Source: RGIG8767 sp045531685 (GTDB lineage: Bacteria; Bacillota; Clostridia; Lachnospirales; Lachnospiraceae). From it: a stretch of DNA of 31,510 nt. Position 1 is the first letter of the stretch. The number at the start of each line of letters is the position of its first letter. Where the stretch lies: contig JAZSEL010000104.1 in assembly GCA_045531685.1 (NCBI GenBank), forward strand, positions 1 through 31,510, written 5' to 3'. Positions 1 to 7,446 of this stretch are shown here, piece after piece. The translations under genes were made by a program, and so were the position numbers. The notes under the pieces were generated by a model. That model was given only the letters and a program-made list of their open reading frames with translations. It was not told where the DNA came from and did no database searches.

Positions 1-46
1 TCGCCCTTTCACGGCGGTAACACGGGTTCGATTCCCGTTGGAGTCA
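1..46 (+). tRNA. tRNA-Glu (TTC), 5' part missing
   Basis: The 3' part of a tRNA: anticodon stem-loop with loop CTTTCAC (anticodon TTC), then a T-arm with GGTTCGATTCC and the 3' acceptor strand. The 5' acceptor and D-arm lie before the window. It heads a closely packed tRNA cluster. Confidence 0.9.
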
Positions 47-54
47 TTTGTTGT

Positions 55-127
55 GCCGATGTGGCTCAATTGGCAGAGCAGCTGATTTGTAATCAGCAGG
101 TTATCGGTTCGAGTCCGATCATCGGCT
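55..127 (+). tRNA. tRNA-Thr (TGT)
   Basis: Full cloverleaf: acceptor GCCGATG pairs with CATCGGC, anticodon loop TTTGTAA gives TGT, and the T-loop has TTCGAGTCC. CCA is not encoded. Confidence 0.95.
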
Positions 128-149
128 TATAAAAACCCGCAGGGTATGC

Positions 150-223
150 GGACCTTTAGCTCAGTTGGTTAGAGCAACCGGCTCATAACCGGTCGGTCCT
201 GGGTTCGAGTCCCCGAAGGTCCA
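150..223 (+). tRNA. tRNA-Met (CAT)
   Basis: Acceptor GGACCTT pairs with AAGGTCC and the anticodon loop CTCATAA gives CAT. I read it as an elongator Met tRNA because the first acceptor pair is G-C, whereas initiators have an unpaired first position. A tRNA-Ile2 with lysidine cannot be excluded by eye. Confidence 0.9.
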
Positions 224-237
224 TTTATGAATAGTTT

Positions 238-311
238 GGCCCAGTGGCTCAGTTGGTTAGAGCGCCGCCCTGTCACGGCGGAGGTCGAGGGTTCGAGTCC
301 CTTCTGGGTCG
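238..311 (+). tRNA. tRNA-Asp (GTC)
   Basis: Acceptor GGCCCAG pairs with CTGGGTC (one G-T pair). Anticodon loop CTGTCAC gives GTC. The discriminator base is G, as usual for tRNA-Asp. Confidence 0.95.
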
Positions 312-366
312 TTTATATCAATACATAATAGTTTGATATAATTTAGTGAGTAATTAAATATCCCAT

Positions 367-439
367 GGGATCTTAGCTCAGCTGGGAGAGCATCTGCCTT
401 ACAAGCAGAGGGTCACAGGTTCGAGCCCTGTAGGTCCCA
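367..439 (+). tRNA. tRNA-Val (TAC)
   Basis: Acceptor GGGATCT pairs with AGGTCCC (one T-G pair). Anticodon loop CTTACAA gives TAC. Confidence 0.95.
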
Positions 440-460
440 TACCAAGTCCTCTTGGGAATT

Positions 461-544
461 GCAGGTGTGGCGGAATAGGCAGACGCAAGGGACTTAAAAT
501 CCCTCGGGAGCAATCCCGTGCCGGTTCGACTCCGGCCACCTGCA
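461..544 (+). tRNA. tRNA-Leu (TAA)
   Basis: Acceptor GCAGGTG pairs with CACCTGC. Anticodon loop CTTAAAA gives TAA. The long variable arm (TCGGGAGCAATCCCG) is the class II hallmark of Leu tRNAs. Confidence 0.95.
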
Positions 545-550
545 TGAAGG

Positions 551-589
551 AATAAGAGAAGTGTTATTTACATTTCTCTTATTTTTTTT
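551..589 (+). terminator. Terminator of the tRNA cluster
   Basis: AATAAGAGAA pairs with TTCTCTTATT across a 13-base loop and is followed by a T8 run, immediately after tRNA-Leu. The next 145 bases before the MBOAT gene are AT-rich, and I could not pick a convincing -35/-10 pair in them. Confidence 0.8.
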
Positions 590-733
590 GTTATAGCGAC
601 GAATCAAACGGTCATCAAATGGCAGAATCGCATAATTTGTAATTTTTTCTTAAAATTAGCGATTGGGTATTTGATTCTTTATAAATATGTATTACAGTAT
701 TAGTATATTGGTTGACAGAATAGAGGAAGAAGC

Positions 734-2140
734 ATGGTTTTCAGTAGTTTGACTTTTTTAGGATATTTTTTCCCTGCTTTCTTTTTAGTATATTTTTTAT
801 CACCAAATTCATGGAAGAATTTGGTGATTTTTGTTGGTAGTCTTATATTTTATTCTTATGGTGTAATAGAGAATCCGGCATATGTATTGTTGATTCTAAT
901 GTCGGTTATTGTGAACTTCCTGATTGCACAAAAGTTAGATAAGAGAAACAGACAACGGATAAGAAAAAGATGGATATATATTGGTTCCATATACAACTTC
1001 GGGATGTTATTTGTTTTCAAATATCTTGATTTTATGATTGAGAATATCAACGGTGTATTTTGCTGGACAGAAACAGGTTTATCATTACCGTATGCAGGCT
1101 TGGTGTTGCCCATCGGTATCAGCTTTTATACATTTCAGATTAGTTCCTATTTGTTTGATGTGTATCGTAGGAAGATTCCCGTAGAACGTTCCATATTAAG
1201 ATTGGGGGCATATTTATGTATGTTTCCTCAGTTGATTGCAGGACCGATTATTACCTATTCCCGGATACGTACTGAGTTGTCAGAGAGAAAGCATAGCTTT
1301 TCTGATTGGGAGAATGGTATCCGTGAGTTTACCATTGGATTAGCACTAAAGGTGTTGGTTGCTAACCGTTTGGGAGGCTTATGGAATCAGGTAAATGCCA
1401 TTGGATACGAGAGTATTTCCACATCTTTAGCCTGGCTTGGTATTTTTGCCTTTTCCTTTCAGATTTATTTTGATTTTTATGGATATTCCCTTATGGCAAA
1501 GGGCTTAGGAGAGATTATGGGATTTCATTTCCCTGATAATTTTAATCATCCGTATTTATCAAAATCCATGACAGAATTTTTTAGACGCTGGCACATTACC
1601 CTGGGCAGTTGGTTTAGGGAGTATGTGTATATTCCATTAGGAGGCAATCGCAAGCACCATTATCGTAATTTGTGTATTGTATGGTTGCTGACAGGATTAT
1701 GGCATGGTGCATCCTGGAATTATTTATTATGGAGTAGTGCCTGCTTTCTTTTGATTTGTATGGAAAAGGCAGGACTTGGTAAAGTGTTGAATCGTATTCC
1801 TCTATTGGGACATATATACATGTTATTTATGATTCCACTTACATGGCTTTTATTTGCAATAAACGATATTAGGGGAATCGGTGTATATTTCTGCCGGTTA
1901 TTTCCGATGTTGGACGATTCATATAGTGTGGTATTCCATGGTGACTTTTTGAAATATTTACGCTTATACGCGTTACCGTTTGCCGGGGCAGTTATTTTAA
2001 GCACCGGATTACCAAGAAAACGATATGATGGGAAAAAGAAATCCTGGATATCGGCACTCATGCTGGTCATTTTATTTTGGATTTGCATATATAGTATGTA
2101 CATAGGATTGGATGATCCGTTTTTATATTATCAGTTTTAA
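734..2140 (+). CDS. MBOAT-family membrane O-acyltransferase
   Basis: Multi-pass membrane enzyme (468 aa) of the AlgI/DltB/PatA type. Such enzymes pass acyl groups, usually acetyl, across the membrane for attachment to extracellular polysaccharides, teichoic acid or peptidoglycan. Family signatures are visible: RRWHITLGSWFREYVYIPLGG at about 284-304 and LWHGASWNY at about 322-330, with His287 and His324 as the conserved histidines (His324 fits the catalytic one). At least ten hydrophobic segments are spread along the chain. AGAGGAAGAAG lies just before the ATG. It is the first gene of a tight cassette: the SGNH gene starts 7 bases downstream and an acyltransferase-3 gene overlaps that one. MBOAT plus SGNH is the standard two-part machine, so the protein is confidently an O-acyltransferase. 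The acceptor polymer is not shown by the sequence. Confidence 0.93.
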   Translation: MVFSSLTFLGYFFPAFFLVYFLSPNSWKNLVIFVGSLIFYSYGVIENPAYVLLILMSVIVNFLIAQKLDKRNRQRIRKRWIYIGSIYNFGMLFVFKYLDFMIENINGVFCWTETGLSLPYAGLVLPIGISFYTFQISSYLFDVYRRKIPVERSILRLGAYLCMFPQLIAGPIITYSRIRTELSERKHSFSDWENGIREFTIGLALKVLVANRLGGLWNQVNAIGYESISTSLAWLGIFAFSFQIYFDFYGYSLMAKGLGEIMGFHFPDNFNHPYLSKSMTEFFRRWHITLGSWFREYVYIPLGGNRKHHYRNLCIVWLLTGLWHGASWNYLLWSSACFLLICMEKAGLGKVLNRIPLLGHIYMLFMIPLTWLLFAINDIRGIGVYFCRLFPMLDDSYSVVFHGDFLKYLRLYALPFAGAVILSTGLPRKRYDGKKKSWISALMLVILFWICIYSMYIGLDDPFLYYQF

Positions 2141-2147
2141 AGGATGA

Positions 2148-3104
2148 ATGAGAATGCAAAAGAATCAAGTGCGTGATTATTCTTATTCGATACTATTAGG
2201 AATCAGTTTTTTACTTGTTGGAGTTATCTGGGTAATCGGAGAGTTAAAGACACAGGGGACTCAGGTGGTAAGCAGAACCTTCACGGAGAGTACGGGAGGG
2301 GTCAGTCAGGAAATCAAACAGGAGATTCAGGGGTTAGCAGATATTTTTTTCTTAGGACAGGTTGTTGAAACAGAGGAAGAGGAGCCGGAAGGGACGGTTA
2401 TTGCGATTCCTGATAATCTTGGAATAGAAGAAATTTCCACAGTGGAAAGTGAAAGCGTGGTAACAGAGGTAGCATCGGAGGAGAGCACTATAATAGAGGA
2501 GGAAAACACTCCGGTATTTTATACAGCCGATAGTACTTATTTTGATGACGCATTATTTATTGGAGACTCCAGAACAGTTGGATTATATGAGTATGGAGGA
2601 TTGGGGAATGCGGAAGTATTTGCAGACACAGGAATGAGTATCTACAAACTATTTGATAAAGAGTTTGTGTTGCAAAGCGGAGAAGAGGTTACGTTAGAAG
2701 CGGCATTAGGGAAAGAACAATTTGGTAAAATATATATAATGCTTGGAATTAATGAGTTAGGGTATGATTTTGAACAGACTTTGCAGCGATTTAGTGATAC
2801 AATAGAGACGATACGGATGTATCAGCCGGATGCATATATTTTTATACAGGCTAATTTACATATTACCAAGGAAAAAGCGGAGGAATCCGAATATTTTACC
2901 AATGAAAATATCGACAGATATAATGAGGCAATCAGTGAGCTTGCCGATAATGAGAAGATATTTTATCTGGATGTAAATCCGTTGTACGATGATGAGGAAG
3001 GTTGCTTATCCAAGGAATTTACGGCAGACCATGCTCATATTATGGGAAAATATTACGCCGGTTGGGTAGATTTTATTTTACAGAATGCAGTGAGGGAAGA
3101 ATAA
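2148..3104 (+). CDS. Membrane-anchored SGNH/GDSL hydrolase-family protein
   Basis: 318 aa. One N-terminal membrane segment (about 13-31) is followed by a long acidic, Ser/Thr-rich linker (about 70-125) and an SGNH fold outside the cell. Catalytic blocks are present: GDSR at 139-142 (nucleophile Ser141), GINE at 200-203 (block III Asn202), and DHAH at 294-297 with the Asp/His pair of block V. It therefore looks catalytically intact. In MBOAT systems the SGNH partner (as in AlgJ, PatB, DltD) transfers the exported acyl group to the glycan or removes it. It sits 7 bases after the MBOAT gene and its stop overlaps the next start (TAATG). Two starts are possible, ATG 2148 or ATG 2154; AAAGG at 2139-2143 is better spaced for the second, which would remove two residues. 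Confidence 0.88.
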   Translation: MRMQKNQVRDYSYSILLGISFLLVGVIWVIGELKTQGTQVVSRTFTESTGGVSQEIKQEIQGLADIFFLGQVVETEEEEPEGTVIAIPDNLGIEEISTVESESVVTEVASEESTIIEEENTPVFYTADSTYFDDALFIGDSRTVGLYEYGGLGNAEVFADTGMSIYKLFDKEFVLQSGEEVTLEAALGKEQFGKIYIMLGINELGYDFEQTLQRFSDTIETIRMYQPDAYIFIQANLHITKEKAEESEYFTNENIDRYNEAISELADNEKIFYLDVNPLYDDEEGCLSKEFTADHAHIMGKYYAGWVDFILQNAVREE

Positions 3105-4243
3105 TGTTATCAATGTACATGGTATTGCTGGTATTAGTACTTGCATGGGGATGCAAGATGGCAAAAAAAGGTGAATTTCATGAGGATTTCTTAAGTTATC
3201 CGATTGTAAAGGGTGTGCAGGGCTTTGCGGCTTTGGCGGTTATTTTACATCATGTAACTCAGGAAGTAACACAATATGGCAGATATGATAAGGGTGCAAT
3301 TAATGTATTCGTGGATGCGGGAGTCCTGTTTACCGGACTGTTTTTCTTCTGTTCCGGATATGGACTGATTGTGAGCATGAAGGGAAAAGAAGATTATTTA
3401 CAGGGATTTTTGAAAAAACGTCTTCCGGCGGTATTAGTGCCTTTCTATGTATGCAATTTCTTATTTATCCTTGTGAGTTTCCTGGTGGAATTTTTCATGG
3501 GAAATCAAGTGCCGCCACTGGAATTACTTTTATATCTTAGCGGTATCGTTATGTGGAACGACCAGATGTGGTTTATTGTAGAATTGGCGGTTTTATATAT
3601 TTTATTCTATTTTTCTTTTAGAAAGCGGAAATCGGATGCCGCAGGATTAATTAAGATGGCGCTGTCTATTTTGCTTATGAATGTGGTCAGCCTTTTACTT
3701 GGGCATGACGGTTTGCCGGGAACAAAGGGATTATGGTTCTTTGGAGAATGGTGGTATAACACAACATGGTTGTTCTTTATCGGTATGGCAGTTGCCCTTA
3801 ATTACGAAAAGGTAACCGGATTTGTGAAAAAGCATTACGTATGGCTTCTTCCGGTTGGAATTGTAGCATTTATCGGATTGCACAGGGCAACAACATGGAT
3901 GCTTTCCCATCTGGGATATTGGATGGAGTATCCGGGACACAGAGGATATTGGGAGAAATTAGCAACATTTCTGGTGCAGTGTCCGATGGTAATTGTATTT
4001 GATCTGACATTTATTTTATTAAGTATGAAAGTGCAATTCAAAAATAAAGTATTGTCATTTTTGGGTGTAATTGCACTTGAGATGTATTTGCTTCAGAATA
4101 TTTTTATTACGAAACTGACTCATGTAATTGATAATGATTTACTGTTTTTTACTGCAGTATATGGAGCAACCATTGTATTGGCATTCTTTGTACATAAGCT
4201 TGATACGTGGCTGATTGGTTGTTTACAAAAAAAGAAGGCATAG
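3104..4243 (+). CDS. Acyltransferase-3 family membrane protein
   Basis: 379 aa, about ten membrane segments. The motif GVQGFAALAVILHHVTQEV near the N-terminus is the acyltransferase-3 signature with the His pair used in acyl transfer (OatA/WecH/OafA family). A frame open from 3002 would add 34 residues, but ATG 3104 is preferred: it overlaps the upstream stop by one base (TAATG), has GAGGGAAGA just upstream, and begins with a membrane helix. No C-terminal SGNH domain is fused, unlike OatA; the neighbouring SGNH protein could serve in trans. The cassette thus holds two unrelated kinds of O-acyltransferase beside one SGNH protein. Its target is probably a cell-surface glycan, by inference. Confidence 0.88.
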   Translation: MLSMYMVLLVLVLAWGCKMAKKGEFHEDFLSYPIVKGVQGFAALAVILHHVTQEVTQYGRYDKGAINVFVDAGVLFTGLFFFCSGYGLIVSMKGKEDYLQGFLKKRLPAVLVPFYVCNFLFILVSFLVEFFMGNQVPPLELLLYLSGIVMWNDQMWFIVELAVLYILFYFSFRKRKSDAAGLIKMALSILLMNVVSLLLGHDGLPGTKGLWFFGEWWYNTTWLFFIGMAVALNYEKVTGFVKKHYVWLLPVGIVAFIGLHRATTWMLSHLGYWMEYPGHRGYWEKLATFLVQCPMVIVFDLTFILLSMKVQFKNKVLSFLGVIALEMYLLQNIFITKLTHVIDNDLLFFTAVYGATIVLAFFVHKLDTWLIGCLQKKKA

Positions 4244-4248
4244 AAAAG

Positions 4249-4286
4249 AGCCTGAAAGAATACGACATTCTTTCAGGCTTTCTTAA
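4249..4286 (+). terminator. Terminator after the O-acylation cassette
   Basis: AGCCTGAAAGAAT (4249-4261) pairs perfectly with ATTCTTTCAGGCT (4267-4279), followed by TTCTT. It lies between convergent genes, but the stronger T-tract is on the plus side. Confidence 0.85.
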
Positions 4287-4294
4287 TAAAAATT

Positions 4295-4996
4295 CTATTC
4301 AGTAAAAATACCTCTGGATTGATAGATACCTACAAGCATGACAATAAGGGCAATGATTTGCACAACCATTATCCAGGAGCCTGTCATTGAGGAATTATGT
4401 AGGGCAGTAGCACCAAGATTTAGAAATAGTCCGGCAATAAGTGTAGGCGATACATTTCCTCCGGCAATTCCTTTAGGAACCGCTTCCCCTTTACGTTCTT
4501 TCAATTCGTTGATGGTCTTTTTGGTAGAGAGTGTAGCGTTCATCAAAGTAATACAAAGGGCACCGATAATTGCCATACCATAGAAACCAACAGCAGCACC
4601 GTTTAGGGCAGCAAAGGTTTGCATGATAAAGCATACCAGTTCAATTGCGGTGACGGCTTTAAACATTTTCAGTATTTTCGTGTAATGTTCAATACTAGAA
4701 TCCACATCCGTATAGAGAACAAATTTACCATCGGTTGTACGTTTCCTGAGAATAATCCAATAGCCCCATAAGCATACGATTTCAATATTGTTTTCTGCCA
4801 TAAATTCACGGTAGTCATCCGTTACAGCATATAATGTATCACCAAAGTCAATCTGATATTCATATTCGCCCGGTTCGCAGGCTTCGAAGGTGTAGAAACC
4901 GGCAAAGAATTTGGTAAGGGCATAGCCTTTTTTAACCATATCATTGAGCCATGTGGTTTCTTTATCTTTATTAAAGTATAAACGGAATTTAGTCAT
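4295..4996 (-). CDS. DUF2812 domain-containing membrane protein
   Basis: 233 aa. The N-terminal half matches the DUF2812 pattern (MTKFRLYFNKDKETTWLNDM, then GYALTKFFAGFYTFE and a YEYQIDF strand). The C-terminal half has four hydrophobic stretches (about 110-160 and 185-230). The frame extends five codons upstream to 5011, but AGGAG at about 5004-5008 serves ATG 4996, so that start is chosen. DUF2812 proteins are commonly encoded directly after a PadR regulator, as here (49-base gap), and their molecular function is unknown. By analogy with other PadR partners it may be a small membrane stress or transport accessory, but nothing in the sequence proves this. Confidence 0.85.
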   Translation of the reverse strand: MTKFRLYFNKDKETTWLNDMVKKGYALTKFFAGFYTFEACEPGEYEYQIDFGDTLYAVTDDYREFMAENNIEIVCLWGYWIILRKRTTDGKFVLYTDVDSSIEHYTKILKMFKAVTAIELVCFIMQTFAALNGAAVGFYGMAIIGALCITLMNATLSTKKTINELKERKGEAVPKGIAGGNVSPTLIAGLFLNLGATALHNSSMTGSWIMVVQIIALIVMLVGIYQSRGIFTE

Positions 4997-5045
4997 ATTT
5001 TTTCTCCTCATTAAATTGTGTAAAGAACAAGTTACGATGTGTAAA

Positions 5046-5369
5046 TTAGTTTGTATTAATCGGATTCATTAATTCTGCGTTTTTAAGTAATTCTGCCAGA
5101 CGCTTGCATTCTTCTTCAAAAACGGCTTTCCCGGAATCGGTTATGAGGTATTCTTTTTTCTTGCGGGATTCGGTATCTTCGCTGTAGATACGGATCCAGT
5201 CCTTTTTAACAAGAGATTGAATCGCACCGTACAAGGTACCGGGACCCAGAGCGACACGTCCATTTGTTAATTCTTCTACTTCCTGGGTAATCCCATATCC
5301 GTGATTTGGCTTTCTGACTGCCAGTAAAATATAGAAGATGGCTTCTGTAAGTGGTAAATTTTTGTCCAT
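5046..5369 (-). CDS. PadR-family transcriptional regulator
   Basis: 107 aa, the usual length of subfamily-2 PadR proteins (winged helix plus one C-terminal helix). Recognisable parts are EAIFYILLAVRKPNHGYGI (helix 1-2), ALGPGTLYGAIQSLVKKDWI (recognition helix) and the wing around KKKEYLITDSG. AGAAAGGA lies before the ATG. It is the first gene of a two-gene operon with the DUF2812 protein. PadR proteins are usually autorepressors released by small molecules or stress. The promoter here carries a regular array of palindromic sites (see 5435-5511), so strong autoregulation is likely. Confidence 0.93.
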   Translation of the reverse strand: MDKNLPLTEAIFYILLAVRKPNHGYGITQEVEELTNGRVALGPGTLYGAIQSLVKKDWIRIYSEDTESRKKKEYLITDSGKAVFEEECKRLAELLKNAELMNPINTN

Positions 5370-5434
5370 AGAATTTCCTTTCTGTTCGAAATAGATACGT
5401 TATCATACTTTGTAGATATTTAATTATCGCAAAA

Positions 5435-5511
5435 CGATGTATCGGACTAATGATGTATCGAGCGACGATGTATTGTGATAACAATATATCAGCACCCGAT
5501 GTATTTGTCAA
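5435..5511 (-). promoter_or_regulatory. padR promoter with five-unit operator array
   Basis: On the minus strand the -35 is TTGACA (5506-5511) and the -10 is TATATT (5483-5488), spacer 17. Five near-copies of CGATACATCG start, in plus coordinates, at 5435, 5451, 5466, 5482 and 5497. The steps are 16, 15, 16 and 15 bp. One copy lies in the promoter spacer, one covers the -10, and three lie downstream of the expected start near 5476. Each unit is a short CGAT-N2-ATCG palindrome. Confidence 0.85.
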
Positions 5512-5520
5512 TAGAGAATT

Positions 5521-5557
5521 ATAAAAAAATTCCCAATCAAAAAATTTTGATTGGGAA
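5521..5557 (-). terminator. Terminator of the YczE-like gene
   Basis: Read on the minus strand, TTCCCAATCAAAA and its complement form a stem of about 12 bp, followed by a T7 run. It lies just after the stop of the YczE-like gene at 5573. Confidence 0.85.
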
Positions 5558-5572
5558 GAAGGATGTGAGTAT

Positions 5573-6205
5573 TTATTTTTTTAATAATCTCAGAACTATT
5601 TTTTCACTAATCGGTAAGAAACGGTCTGCAATAGGTCCGATTAAAAAAGCGCATACAATGGTGCCGATACCAAATACACCGCCTAAGAGTACACCAATGA
5701 GCACAAAGGAAAAATCCACAATCACACGGCAGATGCCAAATGGTTTTTTGGTTTTATCGGAAAGAACAACACCAACTAAGTCGTTTGGACCGGTTCCGGC
5801 CTCGGATTTAATAACAATGGTCATACCGAAGGCAAGAATGAAGCAACCAAGAACCAAGGAAACATAGCGGATAATCATGGATGAGGAATCGTTGATAATG
5901 CCGCCTAAAAGGTATGTAAAAAAATCAATAATCGGTCCGCCGAAAAACATACAGATGAAGGTCCCGGTTTTAATATAGGAGCGGGCAATAAGTAAAAGAA
6001 TGCCAACTATTAAGAAGCACATAATCTGATGACATGTGCCATGAGACAAAGGTAAAAGATTGGCAATGCCCTGGATTAAAACATTAAATGGATCACTTCC
6101 CAGATTGGATAACAGAAAAAGGGTAACACCAAGGTGGGCAATAGTAAGTCCGAGGAACAGAATCAGCAGCCTCTTAATAAATTCGGACATGGATGTAGGT
6201 TTCAT
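5573..6205 (-). CDS. YczE/YyaS/YitT-family integral membrane protein
   Basis: 210 aa with about five membrane segments. The N-terminal pattern (GLTIAHLGVTLFLLSNLGSDP followed by FNVLIQGIA) and the later GTGPNDLVGVVLSDKT are typical of the YczE branch of this family, whose transported substrate is unknown. Members are often beside regulators or drug-resistance genes. The ATG at 6205 has AAGGCAGG nine bases upstream; a second Met at residue 6 is possible. It has its own promoter (6255-6283) and terminator, so it is a single-gene unit. Confidence 0.85.
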   Translation of the reverse strand: MKPTSMSEFIKRLLILFLGLTIAHLGVTLFLLSNLGSDPFNVLIQGIANLLPLSHGTCHQIMCFLIVGILLLIARSYIKTGTFICMFFGGPIIDFFTYLLGGIINDSSSMIIRYVSLVLGCFILAFGMTIVIKSEAGTGPNDLVGVVLSDKTKKPFGICRVIVDFSFVLIGVLLGGVFGIGTIVCAFLIGPIADRFLPISEKIVLRLLKK

Positions 6206-6254
6206 AAATATATACCTGCCTTTTTAAGAATTTTTATAACTGAAAACTATATTC

Positions 6255-6283
6255 ATTTTAAATGGAATATGCTGACCGGTCAA
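6255..6283 (-). promoter_or_regulatory. Promoter of the YczE-like gene with palindrome on the -35
   Basis: Minus strand: -35 TTGACC (6278-6283), 17-base spacer, -10 TAAAAT (6255-6260). The perfect palindrome TGACCGGTCA (6273-6282) covers most of the -35, as expected of a repressor site. Confidence 0.7.
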
Positions 6284-6296
6284 TAAATTTGGGCAT

Positions 6297-6333
6297 AATA
6301 AAAGGATATGAAATACGCTGTGTATTCATATCC
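6297..6333 (-). terminator. Terminator of the XRE regulator gene
   Basis: GGATATGAA (6304-6312) pairs with TTCATATCC (6325-6333), and the minus strand then reads TTTTATTAT. It lies 8 bases after the stop of the XRE gene. Confidence 0.75.
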
Positions 6334-6340
6334 ATAAGTT

Positions 6341-6646
6341 TTATAAGTTATTCAGAAAGTGAATGAGAGAGTCCATTTGTTTTTTATCTAATTTGGATGC
6401 TGCCTCTAATAATTCCAGTTGGCGTTCGCTTAAGACGACAGATTGATTACTGTCTTCCAAAAAGAAATGAGACAGGGTAATCTCAAATGCGTCACAGATT
6501 TTCATTAAGGACGGAATGGTTGGAAGTAGGTTTTTACGATACCAGGATGAAATGGTGGACTGGGTAAGTCCGGATTTTTCTGCCAACTGATATTCTGTCC
6601 AATGTCGTTCTTCTCTTAATGTTGTAATTTTTTCCAGAATGTTCAA
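6341..6646 (-). CDS. XRE-family helix-turn-helix regulator
   Basis: 101 aa. A single HTH_3 domain covers about residues 5-62, with EYQLAEKSGLTQSTISSWY as helices 2-3. It is followed by a short helical tail (about 72-100, SERQLELLEAASKLDKKQMD) of the kind that dimerises such regulators. The start codon is TTG at 6646, preceded by GGGGAC 7-8 bases upstream; the HTH begins at once, so no longer start is needed. It stands alone between terminators, and the candidate small RNA is transcribed divergently from its upstream region. Its target genes are not evident. Confidence 0.88.
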   Translation of the reverse strand: MNILEKITTLREERHWTEYQLAEKSGLTQSTISSWYRKNLLPTIPSLMKICDAFEITLSHFFLEDSNQSVVLSERQLELLEAASKLDKKQMDSLIHFLNNL

Positions 6647-6729
6647 TTTTATGTCCCCGCTGTTTAGTCAATATAGGAAAGTGTGTATGTATATAAAAAA
6701 CTTCCTTAAATAGTATAAAAAATATATGC

Positions 6730-6758
6730 TTGCAAATTAATTTGTATAGACGTATAAT
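6730..6758 (+). promoter_or_regulatory. Promoter for candidate small RNA
   Basis: TTGCAA (6730-6735), 17-base spacer, perfect TATAAT (6753-6758) on the plus strand. No plus-strand coding region follows before the terminator at 6838-6876. Confidence 0.65.
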
Positions 6759-6764
6759 TGTTAC

Positions 6765-6876
6765 GAAGAATCGCACGTATTGTGCGAGTGCTTCCATCAT
6801 AGTATAGCTTTTTCCGTAGGGGGATATTCGGAAAGCAAAAAAGGAGATAAACGGTTTTCGTTTATCTCCTTTTTAT
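6765..6876 (+). ncRNA. Candidate ~110-nt small RNA with three hairpins
   Basis: Between a consensus promoter and a strong terminator lies a stretch without a credible ORF but with ordered structure. Hairpin 1 is GAAG/CTTC plus TCGCAC-GTATT-GTGCGA (core 6771-6787). Hairpin 2 is GCTTTTTCCG/CGGAAAGC with the purine-rich loop TAGGGGGATATT. Hairpin 3 is the terminator stem. I match it to no family I can name. It could act by base pairing through the G-rich loop. If transcribed in the opposite sense, the loop would instead be C-rich (CCCCC), but promoter and terminator favour the plus strand. Confidence 0.55.
6838..6876. terminator. Bidirectional terminator (small RNA and DUF1836 gene)
   Basis: AAAAAGGAGATAAACG (6838-6853) pairs perfectly with CGTTTATCTCCTTTTT (6859-6874) around GTTTT. 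With A-tract on one side and T-tract on the other it can stop transcription from both sides: the small RNA (plus) and the DUF1836 gene (minus). Confidence 0.9.
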
Positions 6877-6931
6877 ATTGTGGTAATGAGTCAAGACCAT
6901 CCGGCATGTTCTAAAGTGCATTAACTGACTG

Positions 6932-7438
6932 CTACTCTGAAGATTGGAAAAGGCAATTCAGGTAAATAATATGGGAAGCCGATATCAGTACACTTTTGAG
7001 CATTTCTTTTTCTTCGGTGTAGCTGGTGCCGATTTGTTCTATGGTATCTTTTTGACCAAATAAATAGAAAATATGATTTTCCAATTCGGAACAAAAATAG
7101 TCATAGGCAACCGCATTGGTGTAGGTCAGCTTCTGACGTTCAAACAGAACCTGAATATGCTCCATGGATAATACATTTTTGGCTATGGCAATAAAGAAAA
7201 GATAGGCAATCTGGTCTGCATAATATTGTTTTTTAACAGGACTGTCTATCAGCTTTTTCTTAACATAGTTGCTAATCATGGAAGTGGTGATTTCCATACA
7301 GCCAAGGGGAGCCAGGAAACCATTGATGTACTTTGCCGTCTGCTCCAGATACAACCCTACATTAGGAAGCTCCTGATACCGTGGCATACGGAAATTCTTT
7401 ATGTAATTGATTTTTTCTTCGTTAATCGATGTATTCAT
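6932..7438 (-). CDS. DUF1836 domain-containing protein (predicted DNA-binding)
   Basis: 168 aa. The DUF1836 core runs from about residue 14 to 120: RMPRYQELPNVGLYLEQTAKY, then EITTSMISNYVKKKLIDSP and DQIAYLFFIAIAKNVLSM. The family is widespread in Firmicutes and is thought to have a MerR-like helix-turn-helix; regulatory targets are generally unknown. No Shine-Dalgarno sequence precedes ATG 7438, and the matching promoter puts the transcript start within a few bases of the ATG, so a leaderless message is likely. The gene is divergent from DegV. Confidence 0.85.
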   Translation of the reverse strand: MNTSINEEKINYIKNFRMPRYQELPNVGLYLEQTAKYINGFLAPLGCMEITTSMISNYVKKKLIDSPVKKQYYADQIAYLFFIAIAKNVLSMEHIQVLFERQKLTYTNAVAYDYFCSELENHIFYLFGQKDTIEQIGTSYTEEKEMLKSVLISASHIIYLNCLFQSSE

Positions 7439-7446
7439 AATACAGT

